Of a DNA stretch of 64,000 nt, positions 1 to 7,453 are shown one piece after another. This DNA comes from Fulvivirga sp. M361 (GTDB lineage Bacteria > Bacteroidota > Bacteroidia > Cytophagales > Cyclobacteriaceae), in assembly GCF_007097395.1 (NCBI RefSeq), contig NZ_VKDC01000026.1:1-64000 (forward strand), written 5' to 3'. The stretch's first letter is position 1, and every line of letters starts with the position of its first letter. The notes beneath the pieces were generated by a model. The model did no database searches, was not told where the DNA came from, and saw nothing but the letters and a program-made list of their open reading frames with translations. Position numbers and translations under genes: made by a program.

Positions 1-95
1 TCGAGTGGCTAAAGGATGTGATGACCAGGGTGCAGTCCCACAAACGCAAGGACCTCTATCAACTTTTACCCAACAACTGGAAAAATACCCGCTAA
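1..95 (+). CDS. IS66 family transposase, C-terminal end only (partial at left edge)
   Basis: Reading from base 3, the last 30 codons of an open frame enter from the left edge and stop at 93-95. The peptide (EWLKDVMTRVQSHK, then LLPNNWK) matches the conserved C-terminal tail of IS66 TnpC transposases, where a helix with DVLxRIxxH is followed by LLPxxWK. IS66 TnpC is the DDE transposase of that family. The rest of the gene lies outside the window, so completeness and activity cannot be judged. The element's right end should lie a few tens of bases beyond the stop. It may run into the truncated SRPBCC gene on the opposite strand. I could not identify the terminal inverted repeat. Confidence 0.8.
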   Translation, partial: EWLKDVMTRVQSHKRKDLYQLLPNNWKNTR

Positions 96-116
96 GTTAA
101 GATGCCATCACCAAAA

Positions 117-524
117 TCAACAGATGGGTTCTTCGGATGGATACCTTTTTTCAGCATTTTCCACCCCTTCGAAACCTTCCTGGATAAGCTGGAGTATTGT
201 TCCTGTTTCTGAATCTTCTAATGTATAGGTCAGGTTTATGTAGTTCTCCGGCTTATCTTCTATCCCCATATTTGGATCAAACATGGTAAAAGAGACCCTT
301 TCTCCTTCTATGATCTCAGTAATTCGTCCTTTCACATAAATGATCTCATCACCCCCTTCCGTTAAACCTTTCCAGGTTATTGAACTACCTAAATTCCAGT
401 CTGACAAAACCGCACAACCAAACATATATTTTTTGGTCATTCCCGGATCAGTTAACAGGTTCCAAACCTCTTTTTTATTTGATTTGAAGGCTATTTTTTC
501 ATTGATAATCATTGATTCACTCAT
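117..524 (-). CDS. SRPBCC/AHSA1-family protein, apparently truncated at the C-terminus
   Basis: The 135-residue product has the N-terminal START-like features of Aha1/AHSA1-domain proteins: helix-forming NKKEVWNLLTDPGMTKKYMFG, a WNLGSSITWKG strand pair, then alternating strands with GRITEIIEGERVSFTMFDP and PENYINLTYTLED. Family members usually close with a long helix (EKRY...W..VL..LK) that packs over the ligand cavity. Here the match stops at EKRY (residue 128) and is replaced by seven unrelated residues before the stop. The end lies just downstream of the IS66 stop codon at 95, so I infer that insertion of the element removed about 20 C-terminal residues. The start is the ATG at 524. The substrate of such small ligand-binding proteins cannot be predicted. 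The gene faces the same way as the AraC regulator upstream, 44 bp away. Confidence 0.8.
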   Translation of the reverse strand: MSESMIINEKIAFKSNKKEVWNLLTDPGMTKKYMFGCAVLSDWNLGSSITWKGLTEGGDEIIYVKGRITEIIEGERVSFTMFDPNMGIEDKPENYINLTYTLEDSETGTILQLIQEGFEGVENAEKRYPSEEPIC

Positions 525-568
525 CTTTTGTACAATTTGTAATTGCTTAAAGTTGACGAGTCAAAAAT

Positions 569-1465
569 CTATTTAATGGCAGAATAGGGATTCATTCTAA
601 TACTATTGGGAGAAACACTAAACTCTTTTCTAAATGCTTTTGAAAAATGCTGGGGCGAACTGTACCCGGTTTCATAAGCCACTTCTTTGACCGTTTTTTC
701 CGTATCAAGCAACAGTCTTTTAGCCAGGCTCATTCTACTCCGGTGGATCAACCCAAAAACAGTGGTACCAAAAAGTTCTTTAAACCCTCTCTTTAATTTG
801 TATTCATTTATGCCAATCAATTTTGAAAGCTCTACAATAGTCGGTGGGTTTTCAATACGAGAAGACAGTAGTTCCTTTGCCTCAATCAATTTACGCTTAT
901 CTATGGCTGATTTAATAAATGGTTTCTTTGATTGTTTCTCGTATAATTCTGCCTGAATAACAAGCAGTTCTATACTCTTTGAAAGTAAGAATAATCCATT
1001 TAATTCAGTGGCATATGGGCAATGGATCATCTCATCGATCACTTGTTGAAGCCTAAAGTCGTTTGTTTTCCAGGTAGGTGAGAATATAGAATTCTCTTTG
1101 TTCATGACCTTCTCAGAAAATCGTTTCATGGCTTCATTACCATTTTGTGCTATTGCAATGTACGATTCAGGGGTAAAATTAATCCCAAAGGTCTCTATTC
1201 GATCACTTTTATTTTGAACCTCAATTTCCAATCCGTCTGAATACATGATATTATTGTGATGTCCTGACAGGTCATAAGAAGCATTCAACTGACTAAAACT
1301 GAATTGATAACTTCCCTTAATTCCAAAGTGGAGTCTTACATATTCCGAATCATTCATTGATCTAACCTTTCCAAATGAATTATATTCAATGATATTATGA
1401 GAGATCCGGATCTGTTCTAATTCCCAGGTTTTTGAGGTTCTGTTTTCGATATGATGCATTGACAT
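569..1465 (-). CDS. AraC family transcriptional regulator
   Basis: The protein has 298 residues with a C-terminal double helix-turn-helix of the AraC/XylS type (about residues 195-292). Helix 1 includes TIVELSKLIGINEYKLKRGFK and the second motif EVAYETGYSSPQHFSKAFRK is the classical signature, ending in the usual FSVSPNSIR. The N-terminal 190 residues are a sensor region without a recognisable cupin motif. The layout (FGLIHRSRMSLAKRLLLDT) resembles PchR-like AraC regulators. It would bind DNA as a transcriptional activator. The closest downstream gene on the same strand is the SRPBCC gene, which might be its target, but no operator is evident. A stand-alone GyrI-like effector domain lies about 2 kb upstream. 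Confidence 0.92.
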   Translation of the reverse strand: MSMHHIENRTSKTWELEQIRISHNIIEYNSFGKVRSMNDSEYVRLHFGIKGSYQFSFSQLNASYDLSGHHNNIMYSDGLEIEVQNKSDRIETFGINFTPESYIAIAQNGNEAMKRFSEKVMNKENSIFSPTWKTNDFRLQQVIDEMIHCPYATELNGLFLLSKSIELLVIQAELYEKQSKKPFIKSAIDKRKLIEAKELLSSRIENPPTIVELSKLIGINEYKLKRGFKELFGTTVFGLIHRSRMSLAKRLLLDTEKTVKEVAYETGYSSPQHFSKAFRKEFSVSPNSIRMNPYSAIK

Positions 1466-1723
1466 TATTTTTTCTTCAGACTAACAGATATATGAACATG
1501 AGCATTGGTCCAAGCCTCCAAGTACTTAAAGATAATGGAACAGCATGGACCATGTCTGATTTGACAAGCCTGACTACCAAAATATCTCAAATGGGGCTAA
1601 AGCACTGTAGTAAAATACTCTGCAAAAGGCATACTCACTGCAAAACTGATGTCTTTTCTATCCCGAAGACCCCGGAATATTCATGGTGCATAAATCTGGG
1701 ATCGGAACTGTATAAATGACTTC

Positions 1724-2452
1724 TCAGATATTGTCCATTATGATACTATGAGTGTTAGTATCAAAAATTAAGGCTCCTTCTTCCAAATTATTCAATTGCC
1801 CTATTAGTTTCCCCTGTTGATTCCAAACAGACGTTTTTCCTGCGCTTTCAAAATCGTCACAGTTCCCAACACAATTAGCCATTGCTACGAACAAGGAATG
1901 CCTACTTGCCATATCAGAGAAATGATCAAATGCTTTTTCAACCCCATTTTCGGATTTGGCTACGCTTGCCATATAAACTGTAGCACCACTTTTTATGGCG
2001 TTTTCTGAATGAGCAGGAAGTAAAGATTCGTAACAAATGGCAGGTGCAATTTTCTCATTTTTCATTGTCAGTATAAGCTGGTATTCTCCCGGCACAAAAT
2101 ACGGACATTCGTCAGAATGTAAATGCTGCTTGGAATAAGTTTGTCTCACCGCCTCAGGCTGAAAAATAATCATACTGATCTTAATTCCGGTATTTATCTT
2201 AGTGGGCACTCCAAAACCAATGGTAATTTGATGACTATCACTCAGTCTTTGAAAATCATCAAATCTTTTGTCTTCCTGATTTGTCGCGAGGTCTTGAGCC
2301 AGTAGGGGTTCGTAACCCGTTATAGAAAGCTCTGGAAAAAAGATAGCATCGACATGATGAGATATAGCTAGTTGTACAAAGTCTTTATGTACTTTAATGT
2401 TCTTTTCAATATCTCCTTTAAAAGGTTTTATTTGAACTACACAAACTTTCAT
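1724..2452 (-). CDS. carbon-nitrogen hydrolase (nitrilase superfamily)
   Basis: The 242-residue protein carries the nitrilase-fold catalytic triad: Glu41 in FPELSITGYEP, Lys108 in TYSKQHLH, and the nucleophile Cys140 in PAICYESLLP. These enzymes hydrolyse C-N bonds of nitriles, amides or carbamoyl groups through a thioester on the Cys. I chose the ATG at 2452. A TTG two codons upstream would give MEMKVC and is less likely. At about 240 residues it is shorter than most amidases (260-280) but includes all three catalytic motifs. The substrate is unknown. It is followed at its 3' side by about 260 bp without a convincing gene before the AraC regulator. Confidence 0.9.
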   Translation of the reverse strand: MKVCVVQIKPFKGDIEKNIKVHKDFVQLAISHHVDAIFFPELSITGYEPLLAQDLATNQEDKRFDDFQRLSDSHQITIGFGVPTKINTGIKISMIIFQPEAVRQTYSKQHLHSDECPYFVPGEYQLILTMKNEKIAPAICYESLLPAHSENAIKSGATVYMASVAKSENGVEKAFDHFSDMASRHSLFVAMANCVGNCDDFESAGKTSVWNQQGKLIGQLNNLEEGALIFDTNTHSIIMDNI

Positions 2453-2486
2453 TTCCAATGGCTAAGAGCAATTTTACATAAATTCT

Positions 2487-2882
2487 TCATCCATGTTCTC
2501 CATGCGAGGTATGTTGTTGTATTTTAAGTTTCATCACCCCACCGATCTGAGTTGCTCTTTTAATAGCTTCATCTGCCTTTTCACCCATAAAGTTTTCTTT
2601 GATCGTACTTTCCCAAATAGACAACCATCTGTCAAAATGACCGGTGGTCAACGGCTCTTTCTTATCTAATTCAATATGCTTCAACATAGGGTTTCCTTTA
2701 TACTTTATATTTCCCAAAAGTGTAGTTTCCCAAAAATCATACATAACAGGTATATGAGTATTCCAATCAAGCCGGACAACCTGAGTGAAGAAATAGCCAA
2801 TTAACTCATCCATAATAACGCGCTTGTAGAATTCATCTACCAGCAATTCAATATCTTCTCTGCTTTCAATAGTTTTCAACAT
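2487..2882 (-). CDS. group III truncated hemoglobin
   Basis: The 131-residue protein fits group III truncated globins (2-on-2 fold). It shows the B-helix region DELIGYFF, the CD/E region WNTHIPVMYDFWET, the proximal F8 histidine probably His82 in LTTGHFDRWLSIWE, and the G-helix Trp that group III members keep in the distal pocket. Such proteins bind O2 or NO and are usually linked to nitrosative or oxygen stress, as with Ctb of Campylobacter. The ATG at 2882 is the only sensible start. The C-terminus (HTSHGEHG) is His-rich, as in some relatives. It lies 34 bp upstream of the nitrilase gene on the same strand, but a functional link is not obvious. Confidence 0.9.
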   Translation of the reverse strand: MLKTIESREDIELLVDEFYKRVIMDELIGYFFTQVVRLDWNTHIPVMYDFWETTLLGNIKYKGNPMLKHIELDKKEPLTTGHFDRWLSIWESTIKENFMGEKADEAIKRATQIGGVMKLKIQQHTSHGEHG

Positions 2883-2953
2883 GTCCTTATATTAACTACT
2901 TTTGAGCACATCATACCAACTATTTTCCTTTCACACATCTGCATTAAAGGTTT

Positions 2954-3436
2954 TCACCCCGTTTTAATTGCATCTGGTATTCGCAGGACCATATGAAAGT
3001 TATTAATCTCAACGGCATCTATCACGTGTTTATTTTCATGGATTACTTTAAACCCTTTACACTCAAAAAATGACCTGGCGGTCTTACTGACATTTGAGGT
3101 CATTGTGTTGTGTCCAAGTCGTTCTGATTCTGTCTTTAATTCCTCATAAAGTTTGTTTGCAATGCCTTGCCTTAAATAGTCTTTATGGACATATAAAAAA
3201 TCCAGGTATTCACCATTTTCTAAAGAAGCAAACCCTACAATTTTGTCGTCAGCAGTAGCTACCAAAGCAAATTGTTTCTCCAGAACACTATTCCAGCGTC
3301 TTTTATTCTTAATGGATGATACCCAAACGTCAAGCTGTTTCCGGTCATAATCATCCTTGCAAGTACTTTCTATGGTTCCCGCTATAAGACCTTGTATTTC
3401 TGATATGTCCTGAGCTAAAGCTCTTCTCACTCGCAT
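2954..3436 (-). CDS. GNAT family N-acetyltransferase
   Basis: The 160-residue protein has a complete GNAT fold: an N-terminal strand and helix (MRVRRALAQDISEIQGLI), the beta4 strand YLDFLYVHKDYLRQGIANKLYEEL containing the acetyl-CoA pyrophosphate loop motif (Q/R-x-x-G-x-A, here RQGIAN), and a C-terminal ARSFFECKGFKVIHENKHVI that matches motif B. It should transfer an acetyl group from acetyl-CoA to an amine. The arrangement resembles YafP/Acetyltransf_10-type enzymes, so a small-molecule or protein N-terminal amine is possible. The ATG at 3436 is preceded by no obvious Shine-Dalgarno site, as is usual in this phylum. Confidence 0.9.
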   Translation of the reverse strand: MRVRRALAQDISEIQGLIAGTIESTCKDDYDRKQLDVWVSSIKNKRRWNSVLEKQFALVATADDKIVGFASLENGEYLDFLYVHKDYLRQGIANKLYEELKTESERLGHNTMTSNVSKTARSFFECKGFKVIHENKHVIDAVEINNFHMVLRIPDAIKTG

Positions 3437-3524
3437 CTGTTATATGCCATTTACATTATACCCGAGATAGATTGGGCCATCTCAGACGGCAACAAATTAG
3501 TCTTTTCTTATCAAACAGCTATTG

Positions 3525-3998
3525 TTATTGCATAGGCTTGACAGGTATCCATATTTCTTCTTCTGAGTCAGGATCATTGTTCTTGTATTTCTCTCCTAAA
3601 ACTTCAAAATGTGGCCGATCATCAAGATGATAGTCTGAATTAGGTAGCCATGTGGTAAAGATATATTGAAAAGTACTGAAATCCGTACTTGAGCCTTTGT
3701 GAAGAAAAACGGCGTAAAGTCCGCCTTTCAATAAAAAAGTACTCATACCGTCAGGAATATTCTTAAAATCTGAAACCTCAACAGTCGCCCACTTTTCAAA
3801 CTCTGTGTTAGGGTCAAAGTCAAATGAATGACTATACACTTGCATTGAAATCAAATCAGTTGTGATGTTATTGGTGATTTCTTTTCGCCTGGGCATAAAA
3901 CTCTTCCATAAATCAAACGTCTTATTCTTAGTCAATGACATTTTCAAAGATTTGCCTATCAACTTCTTTGCAGGTAATATTTCAATTCGCGGCTCCAT
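3525..3998 (-). CDS. GyrI-like small-molecule-binding domain protein
   Basis: The 157-residue protein (start chosen at the ATG at 3998; a GTG ten codons upstream is possible) is a stand-alone GyrI-like/AraC effector-binding domain. It begins with the typical MEPRIEILPAKKLIGKSLKMS, has WATVEVSDFKNIPDGMSTFLLKGGLYAVFLHKG in the centre, and ends with DDRPHFEVLGEKY and EEEIWIPVKP, the usual last strand. Such domains bind hydrophobic small molecules or, in SbmC, DNA gyrase. No DNA-binding domain is attached. It may act as a sensor subunit or detoxifying ligand binder, which is inference. Confidence 0.85.
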   Translation of the reverse strand: MEPRIEILPAKKLIGKSLKMSLTKNKTFDLWKSFMPRRKEITNNITTDLISMQVYSHSFDFDPNTEFEKWATVEVSDFKNIPDGMSTFLLKGGLYAVFLHKGSSTDFSTFQYIFTTWLPNSDYHLDDRPHFEVLGEKYKNNDPDSEEEIWIPVKPMQ

Positions 3999-4049
3999 TT
4001 TTTTCTGATACTTTAACCCGTTAAGCACTGATTACTCACCTCACCTTAC

Positions 4050-6209
4050 TTATCGTAGAAAAAGCATCTCACGATACTTAACCAATGGCCAGTCTTCATC
4101 ATCCACTAACAATTCCAGCTTATCAACAGCATAACGTATTTTTTCAAAATACTCACCTTTGATATTATCACAATACGCTATAGCCTTTTCCCGGGCATTA
4201 TCGATTTTGTTGGCCCGTTTACGTGCCTCCGTCATATCGTATATACCCTTATTAAGTGTTTCAATATACTCGGTGATCTTCTTTACGTTCTCAACCACGG
4301 CTTTATTACTTATACCCAGGTCTTGGAGTCCATGTGCATTTTCGATCAATCTGTTTTGGTAAGATATCGCCGTTGGGATAATATGGTTTAAAACAAGGTC
4401 ACCCATTACACGAGACTCTATTTGTATTTGCATGCTGTAGGCATCCCAGCTGATCTCATTTCTGGCTTCAAGTTCTATCTCGCTCATTACTTTATGTCGC
4501 TTAAATAGCTTACGTGATTTATCGGTCAGGTAAGCGTCCAGCGCCCGGGGAGTATCACTTACATTCGTCAGTTTTCTCTTGGCTGCCTCTTCCACCCATT
4601 CATCAGAATACCCATCTCCTTCAAAACGTATTTTCTTGGACTCTTTGATGTATTTTCTAAGCACATTGGCTATGGCCAGCCGCTTATCAATGCCTTCTGC
4701 TATAGCTTTTTCCACCTCTTTATAAAACTTATCCAGTTGATCAGCTACAATAAGGTTAAGAATCGTCATTGGCAAGGCAGTATTAGCGTTTCCACCAACT
4801 GCTCTGAACTCAAACTTATTTCCGGTAAAAGCAAAAGGCGAGGTCCTGTTCCGATCGGTATTGTCCAGGATAATTTCTGGGATCTTATCTATGCCCAGTT
4901 TCATATACATATTATCCCCCTTTTCCACTTTGATATTGCCGTTCTTTTCAAGCTCATTAAGTACTGCTGTGAGTTGTGAACCGATAAAGACAGACATGAT
5001 AGCCGGCGGTGCCTCATTAGCCCCTAAACGGTGATCGTTACCTGCTGAACCTATACTTGCCCGCAATAGATCAGCATGTTCATGAACAGCTTTAATGGTG
5101 TTTACCAGAAAAGTAAGAAAGATCAGGTTCTCTCTGGCACTTGAACTTGGCTGCAACAAATTAACACCTGTATCGGTGATCAATGACCAGTTATTATGCT
5201 TACCGGTACCATTCAGTTCAGCAAACGGTTTTTCATGGAAAAGTACCTTCAGATCATGGCGCTCAGCCACCTTATTCATCAGGTCCATCAAAAGTTGATT
5301 ATGGTCCGTTGCAATGTTGATCTCTTCAAATGTGGGAGCCACCTCAAACTGACTTGGCGCTACTTCATTGTGCCGGGTACTTACCGGTATTCCAAGCCTT
5401 AGCGCTTCAATTTCAAAATCTTTCATGAAATCATAAATGCGTGTGGGAATACTACCGAAATAGTGATCATCCAACTGTTGACCCCGTGCAGGGTTATGCC
5501 CAAATACTGTACGACCTGCCATCATCAGGTCAGGCCTGCTGTTATATAAAGCTTTATCAATGACAAAATATTCCTGCTCACATCCCAGGGAAGGTTTCAC
5601 CCTTGTCACCTTACGATAAAACAACTGACATACCTGAGTAGCTGCTACATCCACAGCTTCTACGGCCTTTAGCAATGGCGCTTTGTTATCTAAAGCTTCC
5701 CCGGTATAAGAAACAAAGATGGTAGGTATACAAAGTGTCACGTCATAAATGAAGATGGGTGAACTTGGGTCCCAGGCGGTATAGCCCCGTGCCTCGAATG
5801 TGCTTCTTATCCCTCCGCTGGGAAATGAAGAGGCATCCGGTTCCTGTTGTACCAGTTCGTTGCCTTTAAATTTCTCCATCCCGGTAAGGTGATCAAAAAA
5901 GGTATCGTGTTTTTCAGCGGTTGCACCTGTCAGTGGTTGAAACCAATGGGTATAGTGTGTGGCCCCTTTTGATAAGGCCCAGGTCTTAACAGCTGAGGCA
6001 ATAGCATCCGCCGTATCCGCATCGATCTTAATACCTTCGTCAATGGCAGTTTTAACTCTTTTAAAGATATCAGGAGACAAGTGCGATTGCATTTTGCGTA
6101 GGTCAAACACATCGTCAGCAAAATAATCAGAGATCTTTCCGGGTGATTCAACTTGAATTTTAGGCCTGTTATTAGCCTTTTCCAGGGCACTAAAGCGCAG
6201 TTTGGTCAT
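4050..6209 (-). CDS. glnN: type III glutamine synthetase
   Basis: The 719-residue protein has the length and motifs of GSIII, the glutamine synthetase class common in Bacteroidota, which makes glutamine from glutamate, ammonia and ATP. Visible motifs are LGCEQEYFVID (metal-binding Glu), RHNEVAPSQFEVAPTFE, FAELNGTGKHNNWSL (nucleotide and glutamate site), GSAGNDHRLGANEAPPAIMS, and the C-terminal DRNRTSPFAFTGNKFEFR. The ATG at 6209 begins MTKLRFSALEKANNRP, as in family members. A -7-like box (TAGCTTTG on the minus strand, 6239-6246) lies 30 bp upstream, without a clear -33 box. The gene is a single unit: a hairpin terminator closes the M57 gene upstream. Confidence 0.97.
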   Translation of the reverse strand: MTKLRFSALEKANNRPKIQVESPGKISDYFADDVFDLRKMQSHLSPDIFKRVKTAIDEGIKIDADTADAIASAVKTWALSKGATHYTHWFQPLTGATAEKHDTFFDHLTGMEKFKGNELVQQEPDASSFPSGGIRSTFEARGYTAWDPSSPIFIYDVTLCIPTIFVSYTGEALDNKAPLLKAVEAVDVAATQVCQLFYRKVTRVKPSLGCEQEYFVIDKALYNSRPDLMMAGRTVFGHNPARGQQLDDHYFGSIPTRIYDFMKDFEIEALRLGIPVSTRHNEVAPSQFEVAPTFEEINIATDHNQLLMDLMNKVAERHDLKVLFHEKPFAELNGTGKHNNWSLITDTGVNLLQPSSSARENLIFLTFLVNTIKAVHEHADLLRASIGSAGNDHRLGANEAPPAIMSVFIGSQLTAVLNELEKNGNIKVEKGDNMYMKLGIDKIPEIILDNTDRNRTSPFAFTGNKFEFRAVGGNANTALPMTILNLIVADQLDKFYKEVEKAIAEGIDKRLAIANVLRKYIKESKKIRFEGDGYSDEWVEEAAKRKLTNVSDTPRALDAYLTDKSRKLFKRHKVMSEIELEARNEISWDAYSMQIQIESRVMGDLVLNHIIPTAISYQNRLIENAHGLQDLGISNKAVVENVKKITEYIETLNKGIYDMTEARKRANKIDNAREKAIAYCDNIKGEYFEKIRYAVDKLELLVDDEDWPLVKYREMLFLR

Positions 6210-6337
6210 AGCAAATTAAGGTTGACATTATTGGGAGGCAAAGCTATCAATTTTTGAAATACACTTACCTCCTACATCCTCAATTTTAACAATGAAAATG
6301 GATGAGACACCCATTTCCAATCTGGCAAATAATAAGA

Positions 6338-6359
6338 AAAGCCGGATTAATCCGGCTTT
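6338..6359 (-). terminator. hairpin downstream of the M57 protease gene
   Basis: A perfect 22-base palindrome (AAAGCCGGATT followed by AATCCGGCTTT) lies 40 bp beyond the M57 stop codon and upstream of glnN, both on the minus strand. The stem is GC-rich at its core and flanked by A and T tracts, so it could stop transcription from either side. On the minus strand the arm ends in CTTT followed by TCTTATTA, a modest U tract. Confidence 0.65.
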
Positions 6360-6398
6360 CATCATCAGCAATGACCTGTTATTTAATTTAGTAAAGAA

Positions 6399-7253
6399 CT
6401 AGTATAAAGTTTCAAGAGCAATTCGGTCGAACTGACCAAACTCCCCATTCTCATTGGAACTGAAACATGCTAACATAATAGAATTGAGGTCAGCTGAGGT
6501 TGGAGTTCCCGGAATATGGATTGCACCAACTCCTGCCTGACCCTCATTACCACCTCTACCACAAGAAATAGAACGGTTGAAGTAGTCGGTATGACGTAAT
6601 CCTACACAGTGACCGATCTCATGAGTGATCACATGCTCAACAACGTCTGTGCTGAAGTTACTGGTACCCGATTGTATTTGTACCCACTTGAATGGTGCAC
6701 CCCCGCTAGGAAAACCAGCAGAACCACCGCCTCCACCGCTTACACGATATACTACGATGTCAAATGGATTAAAATTAGTACCAAAAGTAAGTGTGAAAGT
6801 AAGGTTAATGTTCAGCGCATTGAAATTATCCACTGCCTGTTGCAGAGCAGTACGCATTTTTGAATCTAATCCGTTGATACCTGAACCGGTGAAACCAATC
6901 ACGTTAATCGTACGGTTCTGACTTACCAGGTTAGTAGTACGGTACTGCTCTAGCTTAGGTTCACCATTATTTACATAATCGCCCGAAAGCATATTATCCA
7001 AATCTTTCTGACTAACTACTATATCTCCTTCCAAAAGATACTTACCACCTTCATTTTGTGGATCAAGCTTTTCCATACCGTCAGTGGTTGTAATATCACT
7101 CACATCAAATCCGAGAGAAGTAAATTGTTCCTTTACTTCATCACTAATCACGTTATCAGGGGGAGCTACATCTACGGCATCATTACAGGCCGTCAAGCCA
7201 AAAAAGACAATTGCTGCCGACGCTGACGCCAGCTTTAAGTTTACATTTTTCAT
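6399..7253 (-). CDS. secreted HEIGH-type metalloprotease (M57), lipoprotein
   Basis: The 284-residue protein starts at ATG 7253 (MKNVNLKLASASAAIVFFGLTAC) with a type II signal peptide and lipobox Cys23, so it should be a lipoprotein. The zinc motif HEIGHCVGLRH (His211, Glu212, His215, His221) defines the dual-action HEIGH metallopeptidases (Peptidase_M57), a metzincin-like group common as secreted Bacteroidota proteins. The linker contains a Gly/Ser run (SGGGGGSAG) just before FPSGG. The C-terminus is GQFDRIALETLY. An ATG eight codons upstream and a GTG two codons further are also in frame but would spoil the signal peptide. It is divergent from the S8 protease gene, with an inverted repeat between them. 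Confidence 0.9.
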   Translation of the reverse strand: MKNVNLKLASASAAIVFFGLTACNDAVDVAPPDNVISDEVKEQFTSLGFDVSDITTTDGMEKLDPQNEGGKYLLEGDIVVSQKDLDNMLSGDYVNNGEPKLEQYRTTNLVSQNRTINVIGFTGSGINGLDSKMRTALQQAVDNFNALNINLTFTLTFGTNFNPFDIVVYRVSGGGGGSAGFPSGGAPFKWVQIQSGTSNFSTDVVEHVITHEIGHCVGLRHTDYFNRSISCGRGGNEGQAGVGAIHIPGTPTSADLNSIMLACFSSNENGEFGQFDRIALETLY

Positions 7254-7326
7254 TGTGTTGGGTTTAGGTTTAGTCATTGCCACATGACCTTCCGAAGTTA
7301 TACTTAGTGTGATTTATAAAAAACTG

Positions 7327-7361
7327 AATAACCTCAGTTTTATTACATAACTGAGATTATT
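7327..7361. promoter_or_regulatory. inverted repeat in the divergent protease promoter region
   Basis: Arms of 13 bases (AATAACCTCAGTT and AACTGAGATTATT) match at 12 of 13 positions and flank a 9-base loop. The site sits in the 200 bp between the divergent M57 and S8 protease genes, 74 bp from the M57 ATG and 92 bp from the S8 ATG. There is no U tract, so an operator for a dimeric regulator fits better than a terminator. Its role is inference. Confidence 0.4.
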
Positions 7362-7453
7362 GCGAAGGAACCCTTCGTCAGAAAAAAGTAAATGGGAAAC
7401 TTTAAAGATGGAAATTATTGTTAGTTAACATCTGACCAAAACCCTCAGGCTCA

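Noticed and set aside
1432-1719. A 95-codon frame on the plus strand between the AraC and nitrilase genes
   Set aside because: It overlaps the 5' end of the AraC regulator on the other strand, has no recognisable domain, and lies in a region with no sign of codon preference; treated as spurious.
6609-6921. Two overlapping plus-strand frames inside the M57 gene
   Set aside because: They lie antisense to the well supported metalloprotease and have no protein-like features; they are shadows of its coding sequence.
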